A stretch of 64,000 nt of DNA, taken from positions 1-64,000 of the forward strand of contig NZ_JAGQBF010000012.1 in NCBI RefSeq assembly GCF_024345495.1. Direction: 5' to 3'. This DNA is from Synechococcus sp. RedBA-s (GTDB taxonomy: Bacteria > Cyanobacteriota > Cyanobacteriia > PCC-6307 > Cyanobiaceae). Shown piece by piece: positions 7,629-16,513 of the stretch; the stretch's first letter is position 1, and each line of letters starts with the position of its first letter. The notes below the pieces were generated by a model, which saw only the letters and a program-made list of their open reading frames with translations, did not search any database and was not told the DNA's origin. The position numbers and the translations under genes are program-made.

Positions 7629-9269
7629 ATGGATGGGGCCCAACGGCCTGACTGGATGGCGAAATCCCTGCGGCGCATCGCCCTGATCGTGGCGCTGGCC
7701 ACGGCTCTGAGCAAGGTGGCCGGTCTGCTGCGACAGCTGGTGATCGCCGCCGCCTTCGGGGTGGGAGCTGCTTACGACGCCTACAACTACGCCTACGTGC
7801 TGCCCGGTTTCCTGCTGATCCTGCTGGGGGGCATCAACGGGCCGTTCCACAGCGCCATGGTGAGCGTGCTGGCCCGCCGTCCCCGCGAGGAGGGGGCCCA
7901 TGTGCTGGCGGCGATCAACACCCTGGTGGGGGTTGGCCTGCTGGCGGTGACGTTGTTGCTGGTGGTCGCAGCCGACCCGTTGATCTCCCTGGTGGGGCCT
8001 GGGCTGGGGGACGAGCGCCACGCCATCGCCGTGCTGCAGTTACGTTGGATGGCGCCAATGGCCCTGTTTTCGGGCTTGATCGGCCTGGGCTTCGGGGCTC
8101 TCAATGCCGCCGACGTGTTCTGGCTGCCGTCGGTGAGCCCGCTGGTGTCGAGCGTGGCGATGATCGGCGGCATCGGCATTCTCTGGTGGCAGTTGGGCCC
8201 GGCGATCACCCTGCCCGCCACGGCGGTGATCGGCGGCGTGGTGCTGGCACTCACCACCACCCTGGGTGCGCTGCTGCAGTGGTTGATCCAGCTGCCCGCC
8301 CTGGCGAAGGAGGGGTTGAATCGGTTCCAGCTCGTCTGGGATTGGCACCACCCTGGCGTCAAGGAGGTCCTTCAGGTGATGGGTCCGGCCACGCTTTCCT
8401 CGGGGATGCTCCAGATCAATGTGTTCACCAGTCTGTTCTTTGCCTCGGGGATGGTGGGTGCGGCGGCCGGCCTGGGTTACGCCAACCTGCTGGTGCAGAC
8501 ACCGCTGGGCTTGATCTCGAACGCCTTGCTCGTGCCGCTTCTGCCGGTGTTCGCCCGGCTCACGGCCCCAGCCGACCGGTCTGCACTGCTGGCCCGCATC
8601 CGCCAGGGATTGATGCTCTCGAACGCCAGCATGCTGCCGCTGGGGGCCTTGATGGTGGGTCTGGCCGGTCCGATCGTGGGCCTGGTCTACAAGCGGGGGG
8701 CCTTTGATGTGGGTGCGGCCCAGCTGGTGACGAGCCTTCTGATCGCTTACGGGATCGGCATGCCCGCTTACCTCGGCCGTGATGTGATCGTGCGCGTCTT
8801 CTATGCCCTGGGTGATGGCACCACGCCATTCCGCTTCTCCCTAGCCGGGATCGGCTTCAATGTGATCTTCTGCTGGTTGTTCGTCGGGGGACCCACCCCC
8901 TGGGGGCTCCAGCTACCGGCGTTCAACTTCGGCGCTGCCGGGCTGGTGATGGCCACGGTGGCGGTGAATGTGCTCACCTGCGCGGGATTGCTGCTGGCGC
9001 TGCAACGGCGACTTGGGGGCCTGCCCCTGCGGGTGTGGGGCCGGGACAGCCTCTGGCTGCTGCTGGCCGCCCTGGCTGGGGGTCTGGCCGCCTGGGTGCT
9101 CTCCAGCCTTGTGGCCTGGCCAGGCGGACTGCTGGGCCAGCTGCTGCAGTGCGCCCTGAGTGCCGGCCTGGGGCTGACGCTCTACGGCCTGATCGCCACC
9201 TGGGCGGGGGTGCCCGAGGCCCGCGATCTGGTTCTGCAGGTGCGCGGGCGTCTCAGTCGGGGTTCCTGA
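7629..9269 (+). CDS. murJ: Lipid II flippase MurJ (MviN family)
   Basis: The 546-residue polytopic protein flips the peptidoglycan precursor lipid II across the cytoplasmic membrane. Family signatures include SLRRIALIVALATALSKVAGLLRQ at the start, GPFHSAMVSVLARR, a central PLGLISNALLVPLLPVFARL and GMPAYLGRDVIVRVFYALGDG. The ATG at 7629 is preferred because a GAGGAGA ribosome binding site lies eight bases upstream; ATG 7656 is an alternative. It is divergent from sfsA and its 3' end overlaps the next, convergent small gene by 17 bases. Confidence 0.94.
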   Translation: MDGAQRPDWMAKSLRRIALIVALATALSKVAGLLRQLVIAAAFGVGAAYDAYNYAYVLPGFLLILLGGINGPFHSAMVSVLARRPREEGAHVLAAINTLVGVGLLAVTLLLVVAADPLISLVGPGLGDERHAIAVLQLRWMAPMALFSGLIGLGFGALNAADVFWLPSVSPLVSSVAMIGGIGILWWQLGPAITLPATAVIGGVVLALTTTLGALLQWLIQLPALAKEGLNRFQLVWDWHHPGVKEVLQVMGPATLSSGMLQINVFTSLFFASGMVGAAAGLGYANLLVQTPLGLISNALLVPLLPVFARLTAPADRSALLARIRQGLMLSNASMLPLGALMVGLAGPIVGLVYKRGAFDVGAAQLVTSLLIAYGIGMPAYLGRDVIVRVFYALGDGTTPFRFSLAGIGFNVIFCWLFVGGPTPWGLQLPAFNFGAAGLVMATVAVNVLTCAGLLLALQRRLGGLPLRVWGRDSLWLLLAALAGGLAAWVLSSLVAWPGGLLGQLLQCALSAGLGLTLYGLIATWAGVPEARDLVLQVRGRLSRGS

Positions 9270-9519
9270 GGGTCACCCGGCGCTCCTCGCGCACCTGCAC
9301 TGGGATCTCCAGGTGGCTGCGGCCGAGCATCTGGGGGCCATCCACCGAGAAGATCCGCGCCTCGATACCGAACTCACGAAAGGCGGTCTCCAGTTCCTGG
9401 ATCAGCGCCTTCTCCACCTGGGCCTCGGCGTCGACGACCTTGCCGATCAAGCGGCCGCCGAGGGGTCCGATGCGCTGCCGGACCACCTCTCGGGCATTGG
9501 TGACCTCGATGACCAGCAT
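9253..9519 (-). CDS. Small conserved hypothetical protein
   Basis: The 88-residue protein begins MLVIEVTNAREVVRQRIGPL and has a mixed alpha/beta character with no membrane segment or signal peptide. I do not recognise a named domain. It is likely real because the frame has sensible composition and an ATG start, and it sits head-to-tail with two other minus-strand small cyanobacterial genes (DUF3181 and a two-TM protein). Its last 17 bases overlap the end of murJ on the other strand. Confidence 0.6.
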   Translation of the reverse strand: MLVIEVTNAREVVRQRIGPLGGRLIGKVVDAEAQVEKALIQELETAFREFGIEARIFSVDGPQMLGRSHLEIPVQVREERRVTLRNPD

Positions 9520-9614
9520 CCAACGCCTGCAACGGGTTTGAACCCTATTCGCAGCCCATCTCCCAGGCCGGCCCTGTCGCGCTTCTTCAGCCGCGGCAGC
9601 GCGCCCTTGGGGCC

Positions 9615-9905
9615 TCAGTCGCCGATGGCGTCAAGGATGTCTTCGAGGTCGCGCAACTGCCCGGGGGGTAGCAGGCGGGCCAGGGGCAGGCGGCTGGAGC
9701 CGCCGCCGATCGGCACCTGTACCGCTTCAAGGGCCTGGCGGGCGCAGACCTCTGGGCCCTGATCGAGGCGGGCGGCGCATTCGATCGCCAGGGTCTTGGC
9801 CAGACCGGCGTCGCCCAGGTACAGATGCCAGCTGGCCACCTGGATGTAGAGGCGGTCCGCCAGGGCCAGGCTCAGCTCCTCGAGTTCCGTTGCCGTCAGG
9901 CTCAC
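9615..9905 (-). CDS. DUF3181 family protein
   Basis: The 96-residue soluble protein reads MSLTATELEELSLALADRLY and continues IQVASWHLYLGDAGLAKTLA. This matches the small cyanobacterial family DUF3181, whose function is unknown. It lies 15 bases from the next upstream gene on the same strand, suggesting a short operon with the two-TM protein and possibly the 88-residue protein. Confidence 0.75.
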   Translation of the reverse strand: MSLTATELEELSLALADRLYIQVASWHLYLGDAGLAKTLAIECAARLDQGPEVCARQALEAVQVPIGGGSSRLPLARLLPPGQLRDLEDILDAIGD

Positions 9906-9920
9906 TGCAGTGGTGCGCGC

Positions 9921-10178
9921 TCAGGCTTCACCTTGGTCGAGGGGCTGGGTTCGTGGCCGCAGCCGCAACACGATGATGAGGTGCAGCAGCCAGAGCGCCC
10001 CCCAGGCCAGGCTCAGCCAGCTCAGGTGCACCCAGGGATGGCGCAGCCCCTGGACGAACCACAGGCCCGTGTTCACGGCGGCGAACAGGCCGCCGTGCAG
10101 GCAGAGGTTGACCACCCGCTCGTAGTGGCAATAGGTGGGGTCGGCGGGGTCGGCGGGGCCGTACCAGCGGATCGGCAT
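9921..10178 (-). CDS. Small two-transmembrane protein (2TM-like)
   Basis: The 85-residue protein starts MPIRWYGPADPADPTYCHYE and contains two hydrophobic segments (roughly residues 25-45 and 50-72) separated by a short loop, ending in a charged tail. This is the 2TM-domain layout seen in small cyanobacterial membrane proteins. The start at 10178 is preferred over the longer frame to 10274, whose added residues are low-complexity and run to the edge of the tRNA gene. Function is unknown. Confidence 0.6.
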   Translation of the reverse strand: MPIRWYGPADPADPTYCHYERVVNLCLHGGLFAAVNTGLWFVQGLRHPWVHLSWLSLAWGALWLLHLIIVLRLRPRTQPLDQGEA

Positions 10179-10274
10179 GGGGGAAGGGAGACGCAGTGGC
10201 TGCGATGGCGGGCTCGATTGTGCCCCGGCAACAGTTGACGGATGGCCCCCCCGTGCGGTGAGAATGCTTGGCAT

Positions 10275-10348
10275 GCGCTTGTAGCTCAGCGGATTAGAGC
10301 ATCTGACTACGGATCAGAGGGTCGGGAGTTCGAATCTCTCCAGGCGCG
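10275..10348 (+). tRNA. tRNA-Arg (anticodon ACG)
   Basis: A full cloverleaf is visible. The 7-bp acceptor GCGCTTG pairs with CAGGCGC (one G-U), followed by discriminator G. The D arm is GCTC/GAGC, the anticodon stem is TCTGA/TCAGA enclosing CTACGGA, and the T arm is GGGAG-TTCGAAT-CTCTC. The anticodon ACG reads arginine CGN codons after A-to-I editing by TadA. The 3' CCA is not encoded. Confidence 0.95.
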
Positions 10349-10355
10349 CTTGTCA

Positions 10356-10383
10356 ACCGTCCGACATCGGGCGGTTTTTTCTT
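10356..10383 (+). terminator. Terminator after tRNA-Arg
   Basis: A 7-bp stem (10356-10362 with 10369-10375, one G-U pair) and 6-nt loop are followed directly by a run of six T residues. It separates tRNA-Arg from glyA. Confidence 0.85.
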
Positions 10384-10414
10384 GGCTGGGTTCTCGACAG
10401 GGTGATTTCTTACG

Positions 10415-11734
10415 ATGGGAAGCTCGCGCCTTGCTGTCGATCCCATGGTGGATGCCACCGGTACGCCCCTGAACCAGTCCCTGGCGGCCGGGGACCCCGC
10501 CATCGCCGCCCTGATCGGTCGTGAGCTGGACCGTCAGCAGAGCCATCTGGAGCTGATCGCCAGCGAGAACTTCACCTCCAGGGCCGTGATGGAGGCCCAG
10601 GGGTCGGTGCTCACCAACAAATACGCCGAAGGCCTGCCCCACAAGCGCTACTACGGCGGCTGTGAGCACGTCGATGCGATCGAGGAGCTGGCGATCGCCC
10701 GGGCCCGCCAGCTGTTCGGGGCCGCCTGGGCGAACGTGCAGCCCCACAGCGGAGCCCAGGCCAACTTCGCCGTGTTTCTGGCCCTGCTCCAGCCCGGCGA
10801 CACGATCCTGGGCATGGACCTCTCCCACGGCGGTCACCTCACCCATGGTTCGCCGGTGAATGTCTCGGGCAAGTGGTTCAAGGCGGTCCATTACGGCGTC
10901 GATCCCCACACCCAGCAGCTCGACTACGACGCCATCCGGACCCTGGCCGAGCAGCACCGCCCCCGCTTGATCATCTGCGGCTACTCCGCCTATCCCCGCA
11001 CGATCGACTTCGCGGCCTTCCGCTCGATCGCCGATTCAGTCGACGCCTTCCTTCTGGCCGACATGGCCCACATCGCCGGCCTGGTGGCGACGGGTGCCCA
11101 TCCCAGCCCCGTCCCCCATTGCCATGTGGTCACCACCACCACCCACAAGACCCTGCGGGGTCCCCGCGGCGGGCTGATCCTCTGCAATGACGCCGAGTTC
11201 GGCAAGCGCTTTGACAAGGCCGTCTTCCCCGGCAGCCAGGGGGGTCCCCTGGAGCATGTGGTGGCCGCCAAGGCGGTGGCCTTCGGTGAGGCCCTGCAGC
11301 CCTCCTTCCGCACCTACAGCCAGCAGGTGATCCGCAATGCCCAGGCCCTGGCCACTCGGATCCAGGAGCGGGGCATCGCCGTGGTGTCGGGTGGCACCGA
11401 CAACCACCTGGTGCTGCTCGACCTGCGCTCGATCGGTCTCACCGGCAAAGTGGCCGACCTGCTGGTGAGCGAGGTCAATATCACGGCCAACAAGAACACC
11501 GTGCCCTTTGATCCGGAATCGCCCTTCGTCACCAGTGGTCTGCGCCTGGGCACGGCCGCCCTCACCACCCGCGGTTTCGATGCCGACGACTTCGTCGAGG
11601 TGGCCGATGTGATCGCCGATCGGCTGCTCCACCCCGAGGACAGCGTGATCGAGTTGCGCTGCCGCGAGCGGGTGCGTGCCCTCTGCGCGCGCCATCCGCT
11701 CTATGGGCCGAGCCGCATCCCCCAGCCGGCCTGA
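10415..11734 (+). CDS. glyA: Serine hydroxymethyltransferase
   Basis: GlyA is a PLP enzyme that interconverts serine and glycine and charges tetrahydrofolate with a one-carbon unit. The 439-residue sequence carries all landmarks: [42 protein letters not shown], and the PLP lysine in [14 protein letters not shown] (K245 with this start). It is close to the usual length. An alternative start is ATG 10445, since the first ten residues are not obviously conserved. The gene sits alone between a terminator and the transferase gene. Confidence 0.96.
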   Translation: MGSSRLAVDPMVDATGTPLNQSLAAGDPAIAALIGRELDRQQSHLELIASENFTSRAVMEAQGSVLTNKYAEGLPHKRYYGGCEHVDAIEELAIARARQLFGAAWANVQPHSGAQANFAVFLALLQPGDTILGMDLSHGGHLTHGSPVNVSGKWFKAVHYGVDPHTQQLDYDAIRTLAEQHRPRLIICGYSAYPRTIDFAAFRSIADSVDAFLLADMAHIAGLVATGAHPSPVPHCHVVTTTTHKTLRGPRGGLILCNDAEFGKRFDKAVFPGSQGGPLEHVVAAKAVAFGEALQPSFRTYSQQVIRNAQALATRIQERGIAVVSGGTDNHLVLLDLRSIGLTGKVADLLVSEVNITANKNTVPFDPESPFVTSGLRLGTAALTTRGFDADDFVEVADVIADRLLHPEDSVIELRCRERVRALCARHPLYGPSRIPQPA

Positions 11735-11841
11735 CTCCCACTGCCTAAGCTGAGTCCTCGATCCGGTCTCTGCATGGCACCCCCCGCGTCGTTGCCACCA
11801 GCGTTGCCCAGCAGAGGCAACCCGATCCTCGGCAGCGGCCT

Positions 11842-13047
11842 GTGAGCATGGCCTCCAGTCCGCTCGCTGCGGCCTTCCTGACCCTCGTGATCGCAGCGCT
11901 GCTCACGGCGCTGGTGGTGCCGATTGTGCGTCGCATGGGGCTGCGCTACGGCCTGATCGATCCCCCGGATTCGCGCAAGCAGCACGACATCCCGATGGTG
12001 CGGCTGGGGGGAATCGGCATGGTGGTGGGCTTTTCCCTGGCCCTGGCGATCACCTGGGCCCTGGGGGGGTTCGGCACCCTGACCCCGGACCGGGACCAGC
12101 TGATCTGGACCACCCTGGCCGGCGCTCTCTGTTACTTCGTAATCGGGCTGGCCGATGACCTCTTTGCGCTGCCACCCCTGCCGCGCCTGGCGGGTCAGGT
12201 GGCGGTGGCGGTGGTGGTCTGGAGCGAGGGGGTGCGCATCGGAGCGATTGATCTGCCGCTGGGATGGTTCGGTCTGCCGTCGCTGGCCTTTCCCCTGCCC
12301 GACAGCCTCAGCCTGCTGGCCACGGTGATCTGGTTGGTGGGCATCACCAACGCCATCAACTGGATCGATGGCCTCGACGGCCTGGCCGCCGGCGTGGGTG
12401 GCATCGCCGCGGTGGGGTTGCTTTCGGTGAGCTTCAGCCTGCAGCAGAGCGCCGCCGGCCTGCTCGCCGCCGCGCTGGCCGGCGCCTGCCTCGGTTTCCT
12501 GCGCCACAACTTCAACCCCGCCCGCATCTTCATGGGCGATGGTGGCTCCTATTTCCTTGGGTTTGCCCTGGCGGCGATCAGCATCGTCGGTCCGGCCAAG
12601 GGGCTCACCACCGTGAGCTTGCTGTTCCCGCTGCTGATTCTCTCGCTACCCCTGGCCGACATGTCAGCAGTGATCATGGGCCGCCTCAGCGAGGGGCACT
12701 CCCCCTTCTATCCCGATCGGCGCCATCTCCATCACCGGCTGCTGCGGGCCGGCTTCAGCCATCGCCGCACGGTGCTGTTGATCTACGCCTTCACCCAGTG
12801 GTTGGCTGCCCTGGCCCTGGTGGCGGCCAACGTGGAGCTGCGCTTCCTCTGGCTGGCACTGGCCACCGCCGTGCTGATCGGCGCCGTGATGGGATCCAGG
12901 CGCCAGCGCCGCTTGCCGGGGGATTCCGCCGTTGACAGCACATCGGCGGTTTCCCCAGGGCCTTCGGCTTCCGCCTCAGTGGCGGCCCCCTCCAACTCCG
13001 TTCCCTGTGATGCCGGCCGTGACCCAAGCCTTGATCCAAGGCCCTGA
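11842..13047 (+). CDS. MraY/WecA-type undecaprenyl-phosphate sugar-phosphate transferase
   Basis: The roughly 400-residue polytopic protein belongs to the polyprenyl-phosphate N-acetylhexosamine-1-phosphate transferase superfamily. Motifs include the N-terminal [20 protein letters not shown], the membrane-interface aspartates in [28 protein letters not shown], and [12 protein letters not shown], followed by a [13 protein letters not shown] motif. The RKxH and HHR motifs point to the WecA/TagO branch, which starts O-antigen or wall glycan synthesis, rather than MraY itself. The start is GTG 11842 or ATG 11848. Its low-complexity C-terminus overlaps cinA by 38 bases. Confidence 0.88.
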   Translation: MSMASSPLAAAFLTLVIAALLTALVVPIVRRMGLRYGLIDPPDSRKQHDIPMVRLGGIGMVVGFSLALAITWALGGFGTLTPDRDQLIWTTLAGALCYFVIGLADDLFALPPLPRLAGQVAVAVVVWSEGVRIGAIDLPLGWFGLPSLAFPLPDSLSLLATVIWLVGITNAINWIDGLDGLAAGVGGIAAVGLLSVSFSLQQSAAGLLAAALAGACLGFLRHNFNPARIFMGDGGSYFLGFALAAISIVGPAKGLTTVSLLFPLLILSLPLADMSAVIMGRLSEGHSPFYPDRRHLHHRLLRAGFSHRRTVLLIYAFTQWLAALALVAANVELRFLWLALATAVLIGAVMGSRRQRRLPGDSAVDSTSAVSPGPSASASVAAPSNSVPCDAGRDPSLDPRP

Positions 13048-14329
13048 GAGCGGCGGCAGCGAAATCCTCTGCATCGGCACCGAGCTGCTGCTGGGCAACA
13101 TCCTCAACGGCAATGCCCGCTGGCTGGCGGAGCAGCTGGCGGGCCTGGGGCTGCCCCACTACCGCCAGTCGGTGGTGGGCGACAACCGCGACCGCTTGAT
13201 CGCCATGGTGCGGGAGGCCTCCAGCCGCTGCCGGCTGCTGATCTGTACCGGTGGCCTTGGACCCACCCCCGATGACCTCACCACAGAGGCCCTGGCCGCC
13301 GCCTTCTCCACCCCGCTGGAGGAGCGCCCTGAGGTGTGGAGCGACATCCAGGCCAAGTTCGCGGCCCTGGGCCGCATCCCCTCGCCGAGCAACCGCAAGC
13401 AGGCCCTGCTGCCTGTGGGAGCGGCCGTGCTGCCCAACCCGCTTGGCACGGCCCCCGGCATGATCTGGAGCCCCAGGCCCGGTTTCAGCCTGCTCACCTT
13501 CCCCGGAGTGCCCTCCGAGCTGCGGGCGATGTGGGCCGCCACCGCGGCGCCCTGGCTGCGGGGACAGGGCTTGGCGGAGGGGGTGTTCGCCAGCCGGATC
13601 CTGCGCTTCTGGGGGGCGGGGGAATCGCGACTGGCGGAGCAGGTGGCCGACCTGCTGGAGTTGGCCAATCCCACCGTGGCCCCCTATGCCGGCACCGGTG
13701 AGGTGAAGCTGCGGATCACGGCCCAGGGCTCCACGCTCCCCCAGGCCGAGGCACTTCTGGCCCCGCTGGAGGCTGAGCTGCGCCAGCGGCTGGGGGCCTG
13801 GTTCTACGGCGTCGATGACGACAGCCAGGCTTCCTGCTGCCTGGAGCTGCTGCGGCGGCGCGGGGAGACGCTGGCGGTGGCAGAATCCTGCACCGGTGGT
13901 GGGCTGGGCGCGGCCCTGGCGGCGGTGCCCGGTGCTTCCGATGCCTTCCTCGGGGGGGTGATCGCCTATGCCAATTCCGTCAAGCAAGGCCTGCTGGGGG
14001 TGCCTGCCGCCACGCTCGAGGCCCATGGGGCGGTGAGTGATCCGGTGGCGATCGCCATGGCCGAAGGGGCGCGGCGGGTCACCGGCAGCAGCTGGGCCCT
14101 GGCCCTCACGGGCGTCGCCGGCCCGGGCGGTGGCAGCCGCGACAAGCCTGTGGGGCTGGTGCACATCGCCCTGGCTGGGCCCCAGGGCAGCACCAGTGAG
14201 GGGGTGCATTTCGGCGCTGGCCGCAGCCGCGACTGGATCCAGGTGGTCAGCGCCGGTGAGGCCCTCAACCGCCTGCGCTTGCGTCTGCTGGCCCAGACCC
14301 AGACCGATGGCCAGGCCCCCCGGACCTAG
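13010..14329 (+). CDS. cinA: CinA family protein (NMN amidohydrolase/competence-damage type)
   Basis: The 439-residue protein starts [11 protein letters not shown]. It has the MoCF-like N-terminal domain ([35 protein letters not shown]) and the C-terminal CinA domain ([44 protein letters not shown]). Homologues hydrolyse ADP-ribose or deamidate NMN in pyridine-nucleotide recycling. Its start lies inside the 3' end of the transferase gene, and its end is 28 bases before leuC, so co-transcription is likely. Confidence 0.93.
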   Translation: MPAVTQALIQGPESGGSEILCIGTELLLGNILNGNARWLAEQLAGLGLPHYRQSVVGDNRDRLIAMVREASSRCRLLICTGGLGPTPDDLTTEALAAAFSTPLEERPEVWSDIQAKFAALGRIPSPSNRKQALLPVGAAVLPNPLGTAPGMIWSPRPGFSLLTFPGVPSELRAMWAATAAPWLRGQGLAEGVFASRILRFWGAGESRLAEQVADLLELANPTVAPYAGTGEVKLRITAQGSTLPQAEALLAPLEAELRQRLGAWFYGVDDDSQASCCLELLRRRGETLAVAESCTGGGLGAALAAVPGASDAFLGGVIAYANSVKQGLLGVPAATLEAHGAVSDPVAIAMAEGARRVTGSSWALALTGVAGPGGGSRDKPVGLVHIALAGPQGSTSEGVHFGAGRSRDWIQVVSAGEALNRLRLRLLAQTQTDGQAPRT

Positions 14330-14357
14330 GCTGGTGTGTCTTGGTTGTGGGGACACG

Positions 14358-15791
14358 GTGAGCGCCGGCACGCTGTACGACAAGGTCTGGGACCGGCACT
14401 GCGTGGCGGAGCTGCCTGGAGGCTCCACCCAGCTGTTCATCGGCCTGCACCTGATCCATGAGGTGACCAGCCCTCAGGCCTTCGCCGCCCTGCGCGACCT
14501 GGGCCTGGGCGTGCGTCACCCCGAGCGCACCGTGGCCACGGTGGATCACATCGTGCCCACCACCTCCCAGGCACGGCCCTTTGCCGATCCCCTGGCCGAG
14601 GAGATGCTCGCCACCCTGGAGCGCAACTGCGCCGAGCACGGCATCACCCTGCACGGTCTGGGCAGCGGCCGCCAGGGCATCGTCCACGTGATCGCCCCGG
14701 AACTGGGCCTCACCCAGCCGGGTATGACCGTCGCCTGCGGCGACTCGCACACCTCCACCCACGGGGCCTTCGGCGCGATCGCCTTCGGCATCGGCACCAG
14801 CCAGGTGCGGGATGTGCTCGCCAGCCAGAGCCTGGCGATGAACAAGCTCAAGGTGCGCCGCATCCTGGTGGAGGGCCGCCTGCAGCCAGGCGTGTTCGCC
14901 AAGGATCTGGTGCTGCACATCATCCGCAGCCTGGGGGTGAAGGGCGGTGTGGGCTACGCCTATGAATTCGCTGGATCCTGCATTGAGGCCCTCTCGATGG
15001 AGGAGCGCATGACCCTCTGCAACATGGCCATTGAAGGGGGCGCCCGCTGCGGCTATGTGAACCCCGATGCCACCACCTTCGCTTACATCCAGGGCAGGCC
15101 TTTTGCCCCCGAGGGAGCGGCCTGGGATCGGGCGGTGGCGTGGTGGAGCAGCCTGGCCAGCGGAGCTGAGGCCGTATTCGACGACGAGGTGGTCTTCGAG
15201 GCCGGCACGATTGCCCCCACCGTCACCTGGGGCATCACCCCAGGTCAGGGCATCGGTGTGGACGAGTCGGTGCCCAGCCTGGCCGATACCCCGGTGGATG
15301 AGCGTCCGCTGGCGGAGGAGGCCTACCGCTATATGGACCTCCAGCCCGGCATGCCGATCGCCGGAGTCCCGATCGATGTCTGCTTCATCGGCAGCTGCAC
15401 CAACGGTCGCCTCAGTGACCTGCAGGCGGCGGCTGCCGTGGCCCGGGGTCGTCAGGTGGCCCCGGGCCTCAAAGCTTTTGTGGTGCCGGGTTCGGAGCAG
15501 GTGGCGGCTGCCGCCGAGGCCGAAGGTCTCGATGCCGTGTTCACGGCGGCGGGCTTCGAATGGCGCGAGCCTGGCTGCTCGATGTGCCTGGCGATGAACC
15601 CCGACCGCCTGGAGGGTCGCCAGATCAGCGCCAGCTCCAGCAACCGTAACTTCAAGGGCCGCCAGGGTTCCGCCTCCGGCCGCACCCTGCTGATGAGCCC
15701 CGCCATGGTGGCCGCCGCCGCCGTCACCGGTCGGGTGAGCGATGTGCGCGACCTCCTTGCCCTCGTGCCCCTCCAGGTGCCGGTGGGCTGA
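14358..15791 (+). CDS. leuC: 3-isopropylmalate dehydratase large subunit
   Basis: LeuC isomerises 2- to 3-isopropylmalate in leucine synthesis, together with LeuD. The 477-residue frame from GTG 14358 starts with the family-typical [13 protein letters not shown]. It shows [20 protein letters not shown], and the [4Fe-4S] cysteines in [10 protein letters not shown] and GCSMCLAMN, all intact. In-frame starts further upstream (ATG 14307, GTG 14334) would add residues that homologues lack. It is followed 63 bases later by leuD. Confidence 0.96.
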   Translation: MSAGTLYDKVWDRHCVAELPGGSTQLFIGLHLIHEVTSPQAFAALRDLGLGVRHPERTVATVDHIVPTTSQARPFADPLAEEMLATLERNCAEHGITLHGLGSGRQGIVHVIAPELGLTQPGMTVACGDSHTSTHGAFGAIAFGIGTSQVRDVLASQSLAMNKLKVRRILVEGRLQPGVFAKDLVLHIIRSLGVKGGVGYAYEFAGSCIEALSMEERMTLCNMAIEGGARCGYVNPDATTFAYIQGRPFAPEGAAWDRAVAWWSSLASGAEAVFDDEVVFEAGTIAPTVTWGITPGQGIGVDESVPSLADTPVDERPLAEEAYRYMDLQPGMPIAGVPIDVCFIGSCTNGRLSDLQAAAAVARGRQVAPGLKAFVVPGSEQVAAAAEAEGLDAVFTAAGFEWREPGCSMCLAMNPDRLEGRQISASSSNRNFKGRQGSASGRTLLMSPAMVAAAAVTGRVSDVRDLLALVPLQVPVG

Positions 15792-15854
15792 GCGCCGCCG
15801 CCGGTCTCCCCCTTGATCCGCCCCTTGCCCCGGTTCCGTGCCCCGCCTCCTGCC

Positions 15855-16481
15855 ATGAGCAGCTCCCTGCCCCCCAGGCCCTTCCCAGCCGGCCCCATCG
15901 CCAGCGTCACCGGCACCGCTGTGGTGGTGCGCGGCGATGACATCGACACCGATCGGATCATCCCGGCCCGTTTTCTCAAGTGCGTCACCTTCGAGGGACT
16001 GGCTGAAGGGGCCTTCGCCGATGACCGCACCGAGCTGGCCGGGGCCCATGCCTTCGACCGGGCGGAGCACCAGGGGGCCTCGCTGCTGCTGGTCAACCGC
16101 AATTTCGGCTGTGGCTCCAGCCGCGAACATGCCCCCCAGGCCTTGATGCGCTGGGGCATCCGGGCCGTGGTGGGCGAAAGCTTTGCCGAGATTTTCTACG
16201 GCAACTGCTTGGCGCTCGGCCTCCCCTGCCTGACGGCCGGCCACGACACCATGCGCGCCCTGCAGGAGGCGGCCCTGGCCGCCCCCACCGCGCCCCTCTG
16301 CTTAACCCTGGCCGATGCCACCCTCGAGGGCTACGGCCAGCGCTGGCCTCTGGAACTTCCCGCCGGGCCGCTGCAGATGCTGACCACGGGCCAGTGGGAT
16401 GCCACCGCTCAGCTGCTCTCCCACCACGCCGAACTCAGCCGAACCCTGGGGGCCCTGCCCTACGCCAACGGCTTTCACTGA
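15855..16481 (+). CDS. leuD: 3-isopropylmalate dehydratase small subunit
   Basis: The 208-residue partner of LeuC contributes the swivel domain of the aconitase-like enzyme. Signature segments are VVRGDDIDTDRIIPARFLK, LVNRNFGCGSSREHAPQAL and VGESFAEIFYGNCLALGLPC. The ATG at 15855 gives a short leader before the conserved domain. It is adjacent to and co-directional with leuC, as expected for the leuCD pair. Confidence 0.96.
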   Translation: MSSSLPPRPFPAGPIASVTGTAVVVRGDDIDTDRIIPARFLKCVTFEGLAEGAFADDRTELAGAHAFDRAEHQGASLLLVNRNFGCGSSREHAPQALMRWGIRAVVGESFAEIFYGNCLALGLPCLTAGHDTMRALQEAALAAPTAPLCLTLADATLEGYGQRWPLELPAGPLQMLTTGQWDATAQLLSHHAELSRTLGALPYANGFH

Positions 16482-16513
16482 GCGAGCTGGTCATCGCCGC
16501 CCAGGCCTGAGGC

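Noticed and set aside
12791-14440. Long minus-strand open frame (549 codons) opposite cinA
   Set aside because: It is antisense to a well-conserved cinA with no motifs of its own.
14265-16244. Long minus-strand open frame (659 codons) opposite leuC and leuD
   Set aside because: It lies on the opposite strand of two catalytically intact genes and has no family resemblance; it is a GC shadow.
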